From contig CAVQVR010000010.1 of the NCBI GenBank assembly GCA_963717195.1, forward strand, positions 124,001 through 188,000: 64,000 nt of DNA, read 5' to 3'. Every line of letters starts with the position of its first letter. Within the stretch, counting starts at the first letter, position 1. Positions 20,507 to 29,476 of this stretch are shown here, piece by piece. A model generated the notes under the pieces. The model had not been told where the DNA came from and ran no database searches. It saw only the letters and a list, made by a program, of their open reading frames with translations. Both the position numbers and the translations under genes were made by a program. Source of the DNA: JACDAE01 sp963717195 (GTDB lineage Bacteria > Chloroflexota > Ktedonobacteria > Ktedonobacterales > Ktedonobacteraceae).

Positions 20507-20704
20507 TCAAAAGGGTAGCCTTAAAGGCAGCGCATCGAAGACGTAGACATGAATCAATTGAAAGAAAAGCTGCGGAAAGAGAATGGTGAGACTCCCCCAC
20601 AAGACGTTATAGAGGGCGGCTGCGTAGAACCAGGGCCGATAGGCTATCAGAGGATCATGTTCTCCTCTATGGGTTCCCCCTGGTGATGAATGCAATAGTG
20701 GCAT
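20507..20704 (-). pseudogene. Truncated small membrane protein
   Basis: Starts at ATG 20704 behind a strong GGAGGG site but is only 65 codons long. It contains one hydrophobic segment, RPWFYAAALYNVLWGSL, which resembles the first span of a family of small multi-span membrane proteins I cannot name with certainty, and then ends abruptly after LIHVYVFDALPLRLPF. The end lies 19 bp from the convergent lacI-type stop, suggesting that the 3' part was lost in a rearrangement when the glycan locus was acquired. Alternatively, a genuine short single-span protein. Confidence 0.4.
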
Positions 20705-20893
20705 GGTATCCCTCCTGTCTCGCCTCTTTCTTGAAGGTATAGACAAGAGTATACGGAAAAAGATAGTGAGGGAACAGTGCTATGGGCCATCATTCAGAGA
20801 GTGAGTCTACTCATGGACAAAAAGAGGCTGGGTTGCAAAACTGCCCTTTACTTGCCCTCTTTTTGCTCCACGTTTGCCCCTCGTATGCTATTT

Positions 20894-20947
20894 CCCATTT
20901 GAGCTTTCCCATAGTATGCTATAAACACGTGAGCACTTGCTCATGTG
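20894..20947 (+). promoter_or_regulatory. Possible promoter and operator of the lanthipeptide gene
   Basis: TATAAA at 20920-20925 follows an AT-rich stretch, and just downstream is an imperfect inverted repeat (CACGTGAGCA at 20926-20935 against TGCTCATGTG at 20938-20947, nine of ten positions paired). The -35 element is weak (TTGAGC with short spacing). The inverted repeat at the likely transcription start could bind a regulator. Confidence 0.35.
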
Positions 20948-20987
20948 CCAGATATTAAGAACACTGACCTTAAGAAAGGAAAATGCT

Positions 20988-21227
20988 ATGAGCATTAAAG
21001 ACACCATTCGTGCATGGAAGGATAGAAGCTATCGTGATAGCTTAAGCGAAGAGCAACGTGCTCAATTGCTGCCAAATCCGGTAGGGGATGTGTTGAGCGA
21101 AGAAGAATTACAAGCAGTGACTGGTGGTATGAAGAACCCATGCGCAACGGATTGTGGAGGATGGTGCAGTTGTACTGGAGTTGAGGCTTGCACCAACACA
21201 GGCTACTGCTCTCTTGCTAGTTGCTGA
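20988..21227 (+). CDS. Lanthipeptide (class II, mersacidin/lichenicidin-like) precursor peptide
   Basis: 79 aa from ATG 20988, preceded by AAAGGA. The leader is acidic and ends LSEEELQAVTGG, the double-glycine leader of class II lanthipeptides cleaved by a bifunctional transporter-peptidase. The 32-residue core begins MKNPCATDCGGWCSC and contains seven Cys and seven Ser/Thr, a composition suited to dehydration and thioether ring formation. An in-frame upstream ATG at 20937 exists but lacks a ribosome site. No LanM synthetase, LanT transporter or immunity gene is visible in the window, so it is an orphan precursor that would need enzymes encoded elsewhere. Function as an antimicrobial is inferred. 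Confidence 0.72.
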   Translation: MSIKDTIRAWKDRSYRDSLSEEQRAQLLPNPVGDVLSEEELQAVTGGMKNPCATDCGGWCSCTGVEACTNTGYCSLASC

Positions 21228-21437
21228 ATGACAACAGGCAGAGGGTGGTGTTCCTGATGGGGAGACCGATGCCGTAGGTTGGTATTGTCAACCTGGTACA
21301 AAACTGAATAGGACGGAGAACCACGAAAGGGGGGCAAGGTCACATCTCAATTTTCAAGCTCCCTGTAGAGGATATCTATGAAGAGCTTGAAAAAATTGGG
21401 CAGTGAGGCCTGTTCCCAGGAGTTCCATCCTACCAGG

Positions 21438-22040
21438 TTAGTCGGTGAGGCTTCGTGCCTGCATGGTTGCGAGGTTTCCTCCAATGATGAGCAAGGATGG
21501 AAGAACCCACAAGGTCTGTGCTAGAGCGGGTATGCAAAAAACCAACAGACCTAATTGAGTAGCGCCACCCGCGGGAAAGAAGAGAGCATATATCCCAAAG
21601 AAGAGCAAGCTCAAGAGAACAATTGTGAAGAGCGAAAGAGCAGCAGCCTGAGTAACAGCCAGTAGCCCGTGTTGTGGCAGGGGGTGTGGTGCTCGATTAA
21701 CTACGCGCCACCATCTCAGTATCGAACTCAGGGTGAAGGCAATCGGAACCGTGCAGAAAGGGAGGATCATCATGAGCAAGGCCCCTGGAGGATAATCTGC
21801 AAAGGTATTTTCCCGAGCATACTTGAGTAAGTGCCATGCGATCCCACCACTGACGTTGTACGCCCACAGTGCATGCATCCAATCAGGAATTCCCAGCCAC
21901 TGAAGAATCCTATAGATACTGATAATGAGAGGCACTGGAAGAGGTGGATAGAGGGTCGTTATCAAAAAAGTGATCCCACCCATGAGCAAGGGCCATAAGC
22001 CGCTCAATCGGTTACTGCTTGAGAAAGCTTCAGAAGACAT
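21438..22040 (-). CDS. Unknown polytopic membrane protein
   Basis: 200 aa with about five hydrophobic spans (for example GLWPLLMGGITFLITTLY, and LFTIVLLSLLFFGIYALFF near the end). No family recognised. It lies convergent with the lanthipeptide precursor, and a possible immunity or export role is only a guess from proximity. Its upstream region carries the ATTACGT-N5-ACGTAAT palindrome shared in part with the region upstream of the HMG-CoA reductase operon. Confidence 0.6.
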   Translation of the reverse strand: MSSEAFSSSNRLSGLWPLLMGGITFLITTLYPPLPVPLIISIYRILQWLGIPDWMHALWAYNVSGGIAWHLLKYARENTFADYPPGALLMMILPFCTVPIAFTLSSILRWWRVVNRAPHPLPQHGLLAVTQAAALSLFTIVLLSLLFFGIYALFFPAGGATQLGLLVFCIPALAQTLWVLPSLLIIGGNLATMQARSLTD

Positions 22041-22180
22041 TGTTTTTCTCCAATCATCTCGCTGTCAAAATGGATCGTCAGAGACGCGAATAGAAGCCGT
22101 GATGTTTTTCGGCTGTGTTGCAAAGATTCAGAGTGGAAGAGAACCACTGTGACTAGTTTAGCCAATCAGGCAGAACAATA

Positions 22181-22207
22181 CATCCGATAAATTACGTAGA
22201 CAACGTA
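22181..22207. promoter_or_regulatory. Palindromic TACGTA-containing site
   Basis: CATCCGATAAATTACGTAG at 22181-22199, extended to a perfect ATTACGT-AGACA-ACGTAAT inverted repeat (22191-22209). Eighteen of nineteen bases recur at 36072-36090 upstream of the HMG-CoA reductase operon. It lies between the membrane-protein gene and the 3' end of the LuxR-type gene. Confidence 0.5.
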
Positions 22208-22288
22208 ATGTACGAGTTATTGAGGGAAATCCACCTGCGGCATTAAACATACGTACCATTACTGAGACGGCGGGGAAAAGTTGAAGGC

Positions 22289-24896
22289 TCAAACGAGGTG
22301 ATGCTCCACGGCAAAGCGGGTTGCGGCACTGCGGGAGGAGACGCCCAGCTTATTGTAGATAGAAGTCAGATGTGTGCTCACCGTACGCGGGCTGATCACG
22401 AGCTTTTCAGCCACCTGGATATCGGTCAATCCAAGAGTCACCCAGCGCAGGACCTCGACCTCACGTGCGGTGAGCCCGGTAGGATACTTCGTAACAACCA
22501 CAGGTGATGCCGCAGCAGGTAACGCTGGTTCTGATCTTACCACAGGCTCTGGCGCGTGGAAAAGAGCCTCGACCGGCATAGCATCCACAACGAATGAGCG
22601 CCCCTCTGTCCACGCAGCGGCAAACTCCTTCTCACTCAACTGGGCATGTGCAATCGCCAGAAACGGCTTGTAGAGAGTCTGTATTACAGGAGCTAGTTTC
22701 GCTCCAATCCACTCTCGTAACGACTCCGCCGCTCCCCATAATCGCGCGGCCCATACAGACTGCTCCTGCATCGCAACGGCGGCAGCCAGGCCATCCAGGG
22801 CCAGCGCCAGAAACCACTTACGACCCAGGGCTTTAAGTATCACCGCACTCTCCTCAAACAGCGCTTGTGCCATTACTGCATCGCCTTGCGCAAGAGTGGC
22901 CCAGCCTAGACCGTGAAGCGACTCGGCACATCCACGCCGGTTGCCCGCTTCCCTGTGGGATGCCAGAGCTTCTTCCATCAACGTGTACATCCTATCCTGC
23001 TGTCCCTGGAAATAGGCCACATATCCCAACATAACCAGCGCATACGCGATACTGCGCTTATCGTTAATCTCTCTGGAGAGAACAAGGCTTTCCTCAAGCA
23101 ACTTACGTGCTTGCGCGATATCCCCCTGAAAAAGCAATGCAAGAGCCAGCAGCCAGAGTGAACGAGCTGTCTCCCAGATATCACCAACCTGTCTGCAGAT
23201 TTCCAGGCTCTCCTCGATGAGAATGCGTGCCTGCTGATAGCTCCCCTGATCTAAAGCAACCACCGCTAACGTTTCAAGCGAGTAGTTGATACCTGGCATA
23301 TTATGCATGTTTCTTGCGAGTTGCAAAGATTCTTGCGCCAGCGTCCCCGCTACTACATAATTGCTCTTCTCTCTGGCGACATATCCGAGCATCCATAAGG
23401 CCGTGACAATGCTGTGCATGTCTCCCAACTGCCGGGACATGGCAAGGCTCTCCTGACAGAGGCGCTCTGCCTCCTCAAGATCACCTTGTAGACCAGCAAG
23501 TGTTCCCATCGCGCTCAGTGCTCGGGATCGAAAGAGTGCTATACGATCCGTCTCCTCATGGGAGGGAAGCTCCAAGGCTTGCTCCAGCCAGTTGCATCCT
23601 TCAATCACCTGACCACACATCCACCAGAAATGCCACAATGCATAACCTAGACGCAGAGCCATCTCTGTCTCTGCCTGTTCTATCAACCAGGAAAGTGCCA
23701 GTCGCAGATTGCCATACGTCTGCTCCAGCCGCCGCAACCATACTCGCTGTTCTCTGCTGGCGAGATGTTGCTCAGCTTGCTCAGCCAGCGCTAAATAGTA
23801 CAAACTATAGGCTCTCCTTGTCGCAATCGTCTCCCCACTGGCCTCCAGGCATTCCAGGCCATATTCACGGATGGTCTCCAACATCACAAAACGCGGCTCG
23901 TCTGCTTCTTGTTCCACCTGATACAGCAAGCTTTTATCCAGCAAAGAGGCCAGGCCATCGAGCACAGATAATTCCAGATCCTGCGCTCCATTGCATACGG
24001 CCTCTGAGGCTTCTAGTGTAAAACTTCCAACAAAGACACAGAGCCGTCGGAAGAGTCGCCGCTCATGCGTATTGAGCAGGTCGTAACTCCAGTCCAGTGT
24101 GCTGCGCAACGTTCTCTGCCGGACGGGTGCGTCCTGCAATGAACTTGTAAGAATCTGTAAACGATGCTCCAGGCGTACGAGCAAAGCCTGCGGTGGCAAC
24201 AGTTTGATGCGAGCAGCCGCCAGTTCAAGTGCGAGCGGCAGGCCATCCAGGCGCACACAGATTCCAGCAATGGCACGAGCATTATCTTCCTTTAATTGAA
24301 AATCGGGCCTGACCGCCTGGACACGCTGCACAAAAAGAGCAACAGAGGGATAGCGCATCAGCATATCCACAGTCTCAAGACGATGTTCATCTGGTAGCGG
24401 CAATGGGAGCACCGGGAACTCATACTCGCCACGTATAGAGAGTACCGCTCGGCTGGTTACTAATATCTTCACATAAGGGCAAACCGCCACAAGTACGGAA
24501 AGTTTGGTGGCGGCTATGACGACCTGCTCAAAATTATCAAATAGCAATAACAGATGTTTCTCGCGCATATAGGTTTGCAGACGACTCTCCAATGACCAAT
24601 CGCCAGTTTCCCACAAGCCTAACACCTGGGCCAGCATAGGGATAACGAGATCAGAAATCGCGAATAGACCCGAGAGGGACAAAATAGACCCCATCAGCAA
24701 ACTCATGCGCTAACTCCCTCGCCACCTGCAGTCCCATATGGGTCTTCCCGATACCGCCTGTGCCGGTAAGCGTCACCAGGCGAACCTGCGGGCGCAGTAT
24801 CAATGCACACACAGCCGCCACCTCCTGCTCACGTCCAATCAGCGGAGTAACTTGTGCTGGAAGATTATGTCTGTTACCTGATTCAGACTCGGCCAC
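22289..24896 (-). pseudogene. LuxR-family regulator with ATPase and TPR-like body, frameshifted
   Basis: Large regulator of about 868 aa when restored. It opens with LPAQVTPLIGREQEV and a P-loop GTGGIGKT, then LLLLFDNFEQV (Walker B) and ILVTSRAVL of the NB-ARC/AAA type, a long helical repeat region with TPR character, and a C-terminal LuxR helix-turn-helix (LTAREVEVLRWVTLGLTD, ISPRTVSTHL). One extra T near 24656 (GATTCTGAT became GATTTCTGAT on the coding strand) separates GSIRD from DLVIPML. The start is a GTG at 24896 with AGAGAG upstream. Its targets are unknown; it sits just upstream of the lipid operon in the same orientation. Confidence 0.75.
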
Positions 24897-25112
24897 TATT
24901 TCGGTCTCTCTCTGTGTAGCAAGCGACGTTCCATCTGTCGTTCGCTATGAGTATAACCAATGAGCGAGCGTACAGCAAGTGGTGAAGTGCGCGACGCCAG
25001 AGAGAATAGAGAGGCTAAATCTGCAAAGCAGCGTAGTAGTCTGACCGCCTTCATTTGACGGTTTCGATGTGGGGCCACACGGGCTTGTGAACCTCGAACG
25101 TCCGTGTGAGCG

Positions 25113-25220
25113 ACGGCGGGATAATAAATGGCACCCCTACACCAGATGCATTGAAGGTGATTAGAGGCAAAAAATCGTTTGGATGACCTGGTGTAGGGGT
25201 GCCATTTATTATCCCGCCGT
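25113..25220. repeat. Long palindromic repeat, copy D (divergent type)
   Basis: Two perfectly complementary 33-bp arms (25113-25145 and 25188-25220) around a 42-nt centre, located between the LuxR-type gene and the 3' end of the lipid operon. The arms contain GGCACCCCTACACCAG; they share the size and a CCCCTAC element with copies A-C but are otherwise different in sequence. Could serve as the terminator hairpin of the lipid operon, although no U-tract follows. Confidence 0.85.
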
Positions 25221-25292
25221 TGCCCACCCGTCCCGTCGCGGGTTCAAATGACGTGGGTCCGACTGGTGGAGGCGAGTCACTCCCAAAAGAAC

Positions 25293-26069
25293 CTACACCA
25301 GTCTCCCATTGTTAAGTTCTGAATGTTGCTCCTCACTGGCGTAGCGCTGGATAAATGCTACAGTTCTAGAGAAGACTTCTGCACGATCATAGTCTTTCAT
25401 GACGACATGAAAAGAGCGGCGCAAGATCAGGAGTTCCTTCTGCTGTGAGCCAAGGAGGGCATATATCTTGCGCCCATCGTTTACTGGTATAACATGGTCG
25501 TGCTGGGAGGCCATGACCAGGACGGGCACGGTTATCTGGAGCAACTCGGCCTGGAGTTGAGGCAGAAATTGGAGCAAGCTTTCTGTTGGGGCAAGAGCGG
25601 TCCAGCGATAGACGTCGTGTGTGTAACCACGGCGAGCGTGCGGATCGCGGACATCTTCACGAATTGTGGGAAGCGCGGGGATGACACGTCGTAGAAGGCT
25701 CACGCCAAGCTTAAGGCCGGGATACATCTGGAGGGGAGAGCACATGCTGACAACTCCAGCGACCTCTGTATGGGCTGCGGCATGCAGGGCGAGGGCACCA
25801 CCCAGGCAATGCCCAACGAGGAAGACCCTATCACAGCGCTGTTGGAGAGCTGCGAGCTCGTGGTGCACAGCTCTTTCCCATTCTGGCCAACCGAGAGCCA
25901 TCAGGTCGCGCACGTGCGTTCCGTGGCCGGGCAGGAGCATATTGTGGGTAAGCAGGCCATGCGTTTGAAGCCGTTCTTCCATTTCCGCAAGATCCTGGCG
26001 ACTGCCGTTCAAACCATGGATTAACAAGACGCCGATAGCTGGCTGTTTTTGTGATTCTAGCGTTGACAT
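25293..26069 (-). CDS. Alpha/beta-hydrolase (carboxylesterase/monoacylglycerol-lipase-like) with Cys nucleophile
   Basis: 258 aa. The strand with IGVLLIHGLNGS forms the oxyanion region, GHCLGG (Cys88) occupies the nucleophile elbow where most relatives have serine, Asp191 lies in SQHDHVIP and His221 in RSFHVV. The triad is therefore Cys-Asp-His, as in dienelactone hydrolases, which may mean altered chemistry or acyl transfer. Cytoplasmic by absence of a signal. Last gene of the eight-gene operon, 10 bp after the AMP-ligase gene, so it probably acts on an acylated intermediate of that pathway. Confidence 0.8.
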   Translation of the reverse strand: MSTLESQKQPAIGVLLIHGLNGSRQDLAEMEERLQTHGLLTHNMLLPGHGTHVRDLMALGWPEWERAVHHELAALQQRCDRVFLVGHCLGGALALHAAAHTEVAGVVSMCSPLQMYPGLKLGVSLLRRVIPALPTIREDVRDPHARRGYTHDVYRWTALAPTESLLQFLPQLQAELLQITVPVLVMASQHDHVIPVNDGRKIYALLGSQQKELLILRRSFHVVMKDYDRAEVFSRTVAFIQRYASEEQHSELNNGRLV

Positions 26070-26079
26070 ATTGGATTCC

Positions 26080-27681
26080 TTATTTGTACGTGGTGCGAGC
26101 CGATAAATCGGTCTTCAAGAGTTTGTAGAAGGCGGGATAGTCGATTTTGGCATTGTGACGCTTATCCACAGGGAGCAGTTTGTAGATGCGGATGGCATCG
26201 AAACTGGCCCAGGCAACCGACTGACTGATTGCTTGCAGATCTGGGGATGGAGCATGCTTCTCAAGCTCAAGGGCCAGAATGCGCTGCTCATGAAAGGCGG
26301 CGGTGGCGGAGCGTCGTATGGCCGGGTGAGAGGAGATGGCGCACTCGACGGTAAATGGGTAGAGCGTGCCATGTTGATCTTTGACGCACGCCACGCAACG
26401 ACCAAGGAGCCAGAGGCGACCCTGGGCATCGAGATAGCCCATATCGCCAGTACGATGCCAGATTGTGTTATCAACGCGAAATTTCGTCTCCTCATCGCCA
26501 TGCCCGTTGACATAGCCAGGAAGCACATGTCCGCCGCTCACGACAATTTCACCCGGGGTATCAGTCGGCATACAGACTGCATCGAATTCGGATGTAGTAC
26601 AGGATTGCAGTGCCTGTCCCCATTGATAGTGCAAGATTCGCAAATGGATTTCTGGCGTTGGCGTGCCCACAAGCAAGCCTTTGCCCGCACACATCGCGGA
26701 GAGGTCTTCCGGACGCAGAGAGCTATATGCAATGTGAGCGATAGGTTCGGCTTCAGTGGAACCGTAGACAGCGACAATCTCAGCCTGAGGAGCGACTTTT
26801 TGGAGATGATCGAGGAGGCGAGGGAAGGCGGGAGCGCCGCCTGCGTAGATGGTGCGCAGATGCGGGATCTGGCGCTTATGTTGCTGGCAGTAGGCGGTGA
26901 TGCGTTCCCAGAACGCAGGTGATGCTTCGGCGCGATTCGGTTGATAACGCTCGATTTGCGCGATGATCGGTGCAGGTTTGATGCTACCGGGTTTGCGCAG
27001 GTTGCCGGACGCGATGAGGCTGGTCACGCCTGACGCTAGATTAGCCAGCACGAAGATGGGGAGTGTGGTAAGGTTCACCTCGCCGGTCTGGCCACCGAAG
27101 TGTTGCTTGAGCACGTGATGTTGGGTCAGCAAGAAGCCGTGGGTGCGCAGAGCCGCTTTGGGTTCTCCGGTGCTACCGCTGGTGAAGGTTAGCAACGCGG
27201 GTGCCTCCGGGCCAGCCTGGTAGATTTCCGGGTTGGGCTGAAGTTGAGCCAGGCTTGACCAGGGGATCGCACCGGGGAGATGAGCACCGATGACAAATTT
27301 GCGCGGAATACGGCGTAGCGCGGGCGAGAAGAGGCGCAGGAGATGTGCTTTGGGGCTACCAATAAAGGCTTTGGGTGCGATGAGCGAGCAGCAGCGCTCG
27401 ATATGCTCAACGCCCTGCGCCGGATCGATAAACATAGCAACCAGCCCCAGGCGGAAGATAGCGATGAGGGCAACGTAAAGCTCGGTTGACATCGGTTGAA
27501 AAACGAGAACCTTGTCGCCGGCCCGCAGATCTGCCTGGCATAAGAGGGCTGCTGCCCGTGTCACCTGCTGTTGTAAAGCACCAAAGGTAGTGACGCGGTC
27601 GTGGCCGCCAAAGGTGTCAATGATGGCGGGAGCGGTGGGTCGGGACTGAGCCTGCTCCTGCAAAATGGTGGCTAAATTCAT
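26080..27681 (-). CDS. AMP-dependent acyl ligase (acyl-CoA synthetase/OleC-like)
   Basis: 533 aa of the ANL superfamily. Adenylation motifs are LLTFTSGSTGEPKA (P-loop, about 167-180), VYGSTEAEP and HRTGDMGYLD; C-terminal GRCVACVKDQHG lies in the hinge region. The overall layout with FGGQTGEVNLTTLPIFVLANLASG resembles ligases of the OleC type, which act on long beta-hydroxy acids, but ordinary fatty acyl-AMP ligation is equally possible. It starts by ATGA overlap with the GNAT gene, so it is translated from the same message. Supplies an activated acyl group in the operon's presumed lipid product. Confidence 0.8.
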   Translation of the reverse strand: MNLATILQEQAQSRPTAPAIIDTFGGHDRVTTFGALQQQVTRAAALLCQADLRAGDKVLVFQPMSTELYVALIAIFRLGLVAMFIDPAQGVEHIERCCSLIAPKAFIGSPKAHLLRLFSPALRRIPRKFVIGAHLPGAIPWSSLAQLQPNPEIYQAGPEAPALLTFTSGSTGEPKAALRTHGFLLTQHHVLKQHFGGQTGEVNLTTLPIFVLANLASGVTSLIASGNLRKPGSIKPAPIIAQIERYQPNRAEASPAFWERITAYCQQHKRQIPHLRTIYAGGAPAFPRLLDHLQKVAPQAEIVAVYGSTEAEPIAHIAYSSLRPEDLSAMCAGKGLLVGTPTPEIHLRILHYQWGQALQSCTTSEFDAVCMPTDTPGEIVVSGGHVLPGYVNGHGDEETKFRVDNTIWHRTGDMGYLDAQGRLWLLGRCVACVKDQHGTLYPFTVECAISSHPAIRRSATAAFHEQRILALELEKHAPSPDLQAISQSVAWASFDAIRIYKLLPVDKRHNAKIDYPAFYKLLKTDLSARTTYK

Positions 27682-28682
27682 ACTTTTACTTTCAGATTCT
27701 GCGCGAAGAGCGTATAGCGGCGAATAATTTGTGTATCACGTGCCTGGCTCATCGTGCGCGAGATATTCTTCTCATGCATGAGCGCGTGGATTGAGCGCCG
27801 ATAACCCAGATCATAGGCGACTGTGCCAAGGCGTTCTGAGAGCAGGGTACTCAAACCCTTGCCACGATAAGCAGGATGAACGGCGAGCGTTTTGAGAACG
27901 AGCATATCAATCCCTTCTCCTCGCTGAGCCTGGAGCCAGTTGGGGACGGCGAAGGCGAAGCCGACGATGTGGTCCTCACACTCGGCAAGGAGGATCAGTT
28001 CGGGTTGGATATATGGACATAGACCCCGGTTCATTTCCAGGAAATCCTCTTCACTGATCGGACTGGCGAGGAAATTGTCGCGGAAACTACTCGCCACGAG
28101 GGGATAAATGTTGCGCAACTCATCCTCAAAGTAATCCATGTCGAGATGGCGCAAGATGACCCCTTCTGCGGCCAACTGATCCTCCAGGATGGAAATGCGT
28201 GCATCTTCTCTCCCAAAGCCAACATGCATGGTGGAGTAATAGTGCGCCAGGGGAGTAAAGCCGCTGGCGGTGAAGTGACCGGGCCAGTCATCGGGATTAT
28301 CGGGCTCCAGGAAGAAAGGCGGCTCCGTGCCGCGCTCGCTCAGCAGCCGATAGCGCCGTTCGGTGCTACCATCCATCGGCCCCACCGCCAGCGTGCAGCC
28401 CTGGCGTGCCAGCTCCTTACAGGCGAGTTGCAACAGAGAGATGGCCGCAGCAGTATCGCACGCAGCATAATGGCCGATGAGGCCAATGCGCTGATCGGGA
28501 AGCTGGGGAACGCTCTTCCACCAGAGAGAGCAGCGTGCCTGGATGCCGTCGTCTCCCTCAAGAATCCAGTGTGCATCGGCTCGTGAGCCCTCCAATGTTC
28601 TAGGGGTAAGCGTGGAAAGGCCAGTGAGCTCGCAGAAGCGTGCTTGCTCGTTTGCAGTCTCGACAGGTCGTACGGTTAACAT
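27678..28682 (-). CDS. GNAT-family acyltransferase
   Basis: 334 aa. The C-terminal half carries the acyl-CoA binding region of the GNAT fold (VLKTLAVHPAYRGKGLSTLL, motif A with RGKG). The N-terminal half includes LIGHYAACDTAAAISLL, which looks like a second, degenerate GNAT-like domain, as in lipid- or siderophore-linked two-domain members. Start at 28682 overlaps the preceding kinase-like gene by 7 bp. Probably transfers an acyl group from CoA or an acyl-AMP-derived donor to an amine in this pathway; substrate unknown. Confidence 0.75.
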   Translation of the reverse strand: MLTVRPVETANEQARFCELTGLSTLTPRTLEGSRADAHWILEGDDGIQARCSLWWKSVPQLPDQRIGLIGHYAACDTAAAISLLQLACKELARQGCTLAVGPMDGSTERRYRLLSERGTEPPFFLEPDNPDDWPGHFTASGFTPLAHYYSTMHVGFGREDARISILEDQLAAEGVILRHLDMDYFEDELRNIYPLVASSFRDNFLASPISEEDFLEMNRGLCPYIQPELILLAECEDHIVGFAFAVPNWLQAQRGEGIDMLVLKTLAVHPAYRGKGLSTLLSERLGTVAYDLGYRRSIHALMHEKNISRTMSQARDTQIIRRYTLFAQNLKVKV

Positions 28683-29476
28683 GGCTTCTCCTCATTTTTG
28701 GCTATAGGATGTGATCTGACAAACAAGGGGGCACATGTCAGGAGAGAGAGAACTATAGCCAGATCTAACAACAGAATTTGGATCGGGAGTTGGAATACCA
28801 GCAGGAGCAGAAAGTAGCTAGAGAGAGGTATCAAGAGATTATCAAGTCCATTCCAGGAGATGGCCTCCACCAGCATGACCAGTAGAGCGACCAGAGTTGC
28901 GACGAGCACATCCTCGACGCGACCAGCATCGGTAAAAAGAAGCAAAGGAACATAGATGCAGAAAAAGGCGACGAGAAAGAACGCCGCCGAGCCCTCGATA
29001 CTTTTCTGCCCTTTGATGGTCAGGTAGCGCAAGCGCCCATAGCGGCCTCCGACGATGGCCGCTATTGGGTCGGCCAGCGTCAAGATGAGGACCGGGATGA
29101 TGAATAAGAGGGGATGATTGCCCACGATCACAAAGAGCAGGCAGATGCTGAGCGGCAAGTAGATCTCACCGAACGATTTGCGATCTATACGATAGAGGAT
29201 AGTACCAAGGTTGTTTTTAAAAGCGCGGATATATTTGAGTGCAAGCAGAGATGGGATAGTAATCAGCGCGAGCAAGATGATGGGCCAGGAGCTGGTGAAG
29301 ACCCAGGGGAAGGTCAGGGTAGTCAGACATCCGCCAATATGGAAGAGTTTGCGCGATGTCTCTGGCGCGAGTGGATACCAACGCTGATAGAGAGTGAGGC
29401 TGGCCATCAAGCTGGCGAGCAGGGCCAGTTCAAGCGCGATGGCCAGCCACATGTTGATATGCAATGGATAAATCAT
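28676..29476 (-). CDS. Phytol/dolichol-kinase-like integral membrane protein
   Basis: 266 aa with about seven membrane spans. TSRKLFHIGG matches the RKxxH motif of the phytol/dolichol kinase and CDP-diacylglycerol synthase superfamily; DPIAAIVGGRYGR and KSIEGSAAFF are the other conserved cytosolic loops. These enzymes use CTP either to phosphorylate a polyprenol or diacylglycerol or to activate a lipid phosphate. ATGA overlap with the preceding DUF3419 gene. In this operon it could phosphorylate a prenyl alcohol or the product of the UbiA enzyme. Confidence 0.8.
   Translation of the reverse strand: MIYPLHINMWLAIALELALLASLMASLTLYQRWYPLAPETSRKLFHIGGCLTTLTFPWVFTSSWPIILLALITIPSLLALKYIRAFKNNLGTILYRIDRKSFGEIYLPLSICLLFVIVGNHPLLFIIPVLILTLADPIAAIVGGRYGRLRYLTIKGQKSIEGSAAFFLVAFFCIYVPLLLFTDAGRVEDVLVATLVALLVMLVEAISWNGLDNLLIPLSSYFLLLLVFQLPIQILLLDLAIVLSLLTCAPLFVRSHPIAKNEEKPC

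Noticed and set aside
21240..21437. Second small peptide gene downstream of the lanthipeptide precursor
   Set aside because: A short frame beginning MKSLKKLG at about 21378 overlaps the opposing membrane gene, lacks a leader motif and has no ribosome site.
26155..26922. 255-codon plus-strand frame opposite the AMP ligase
   Set aside because: Antisense shadow with no start signals; the ligase motifs are on the other strand.
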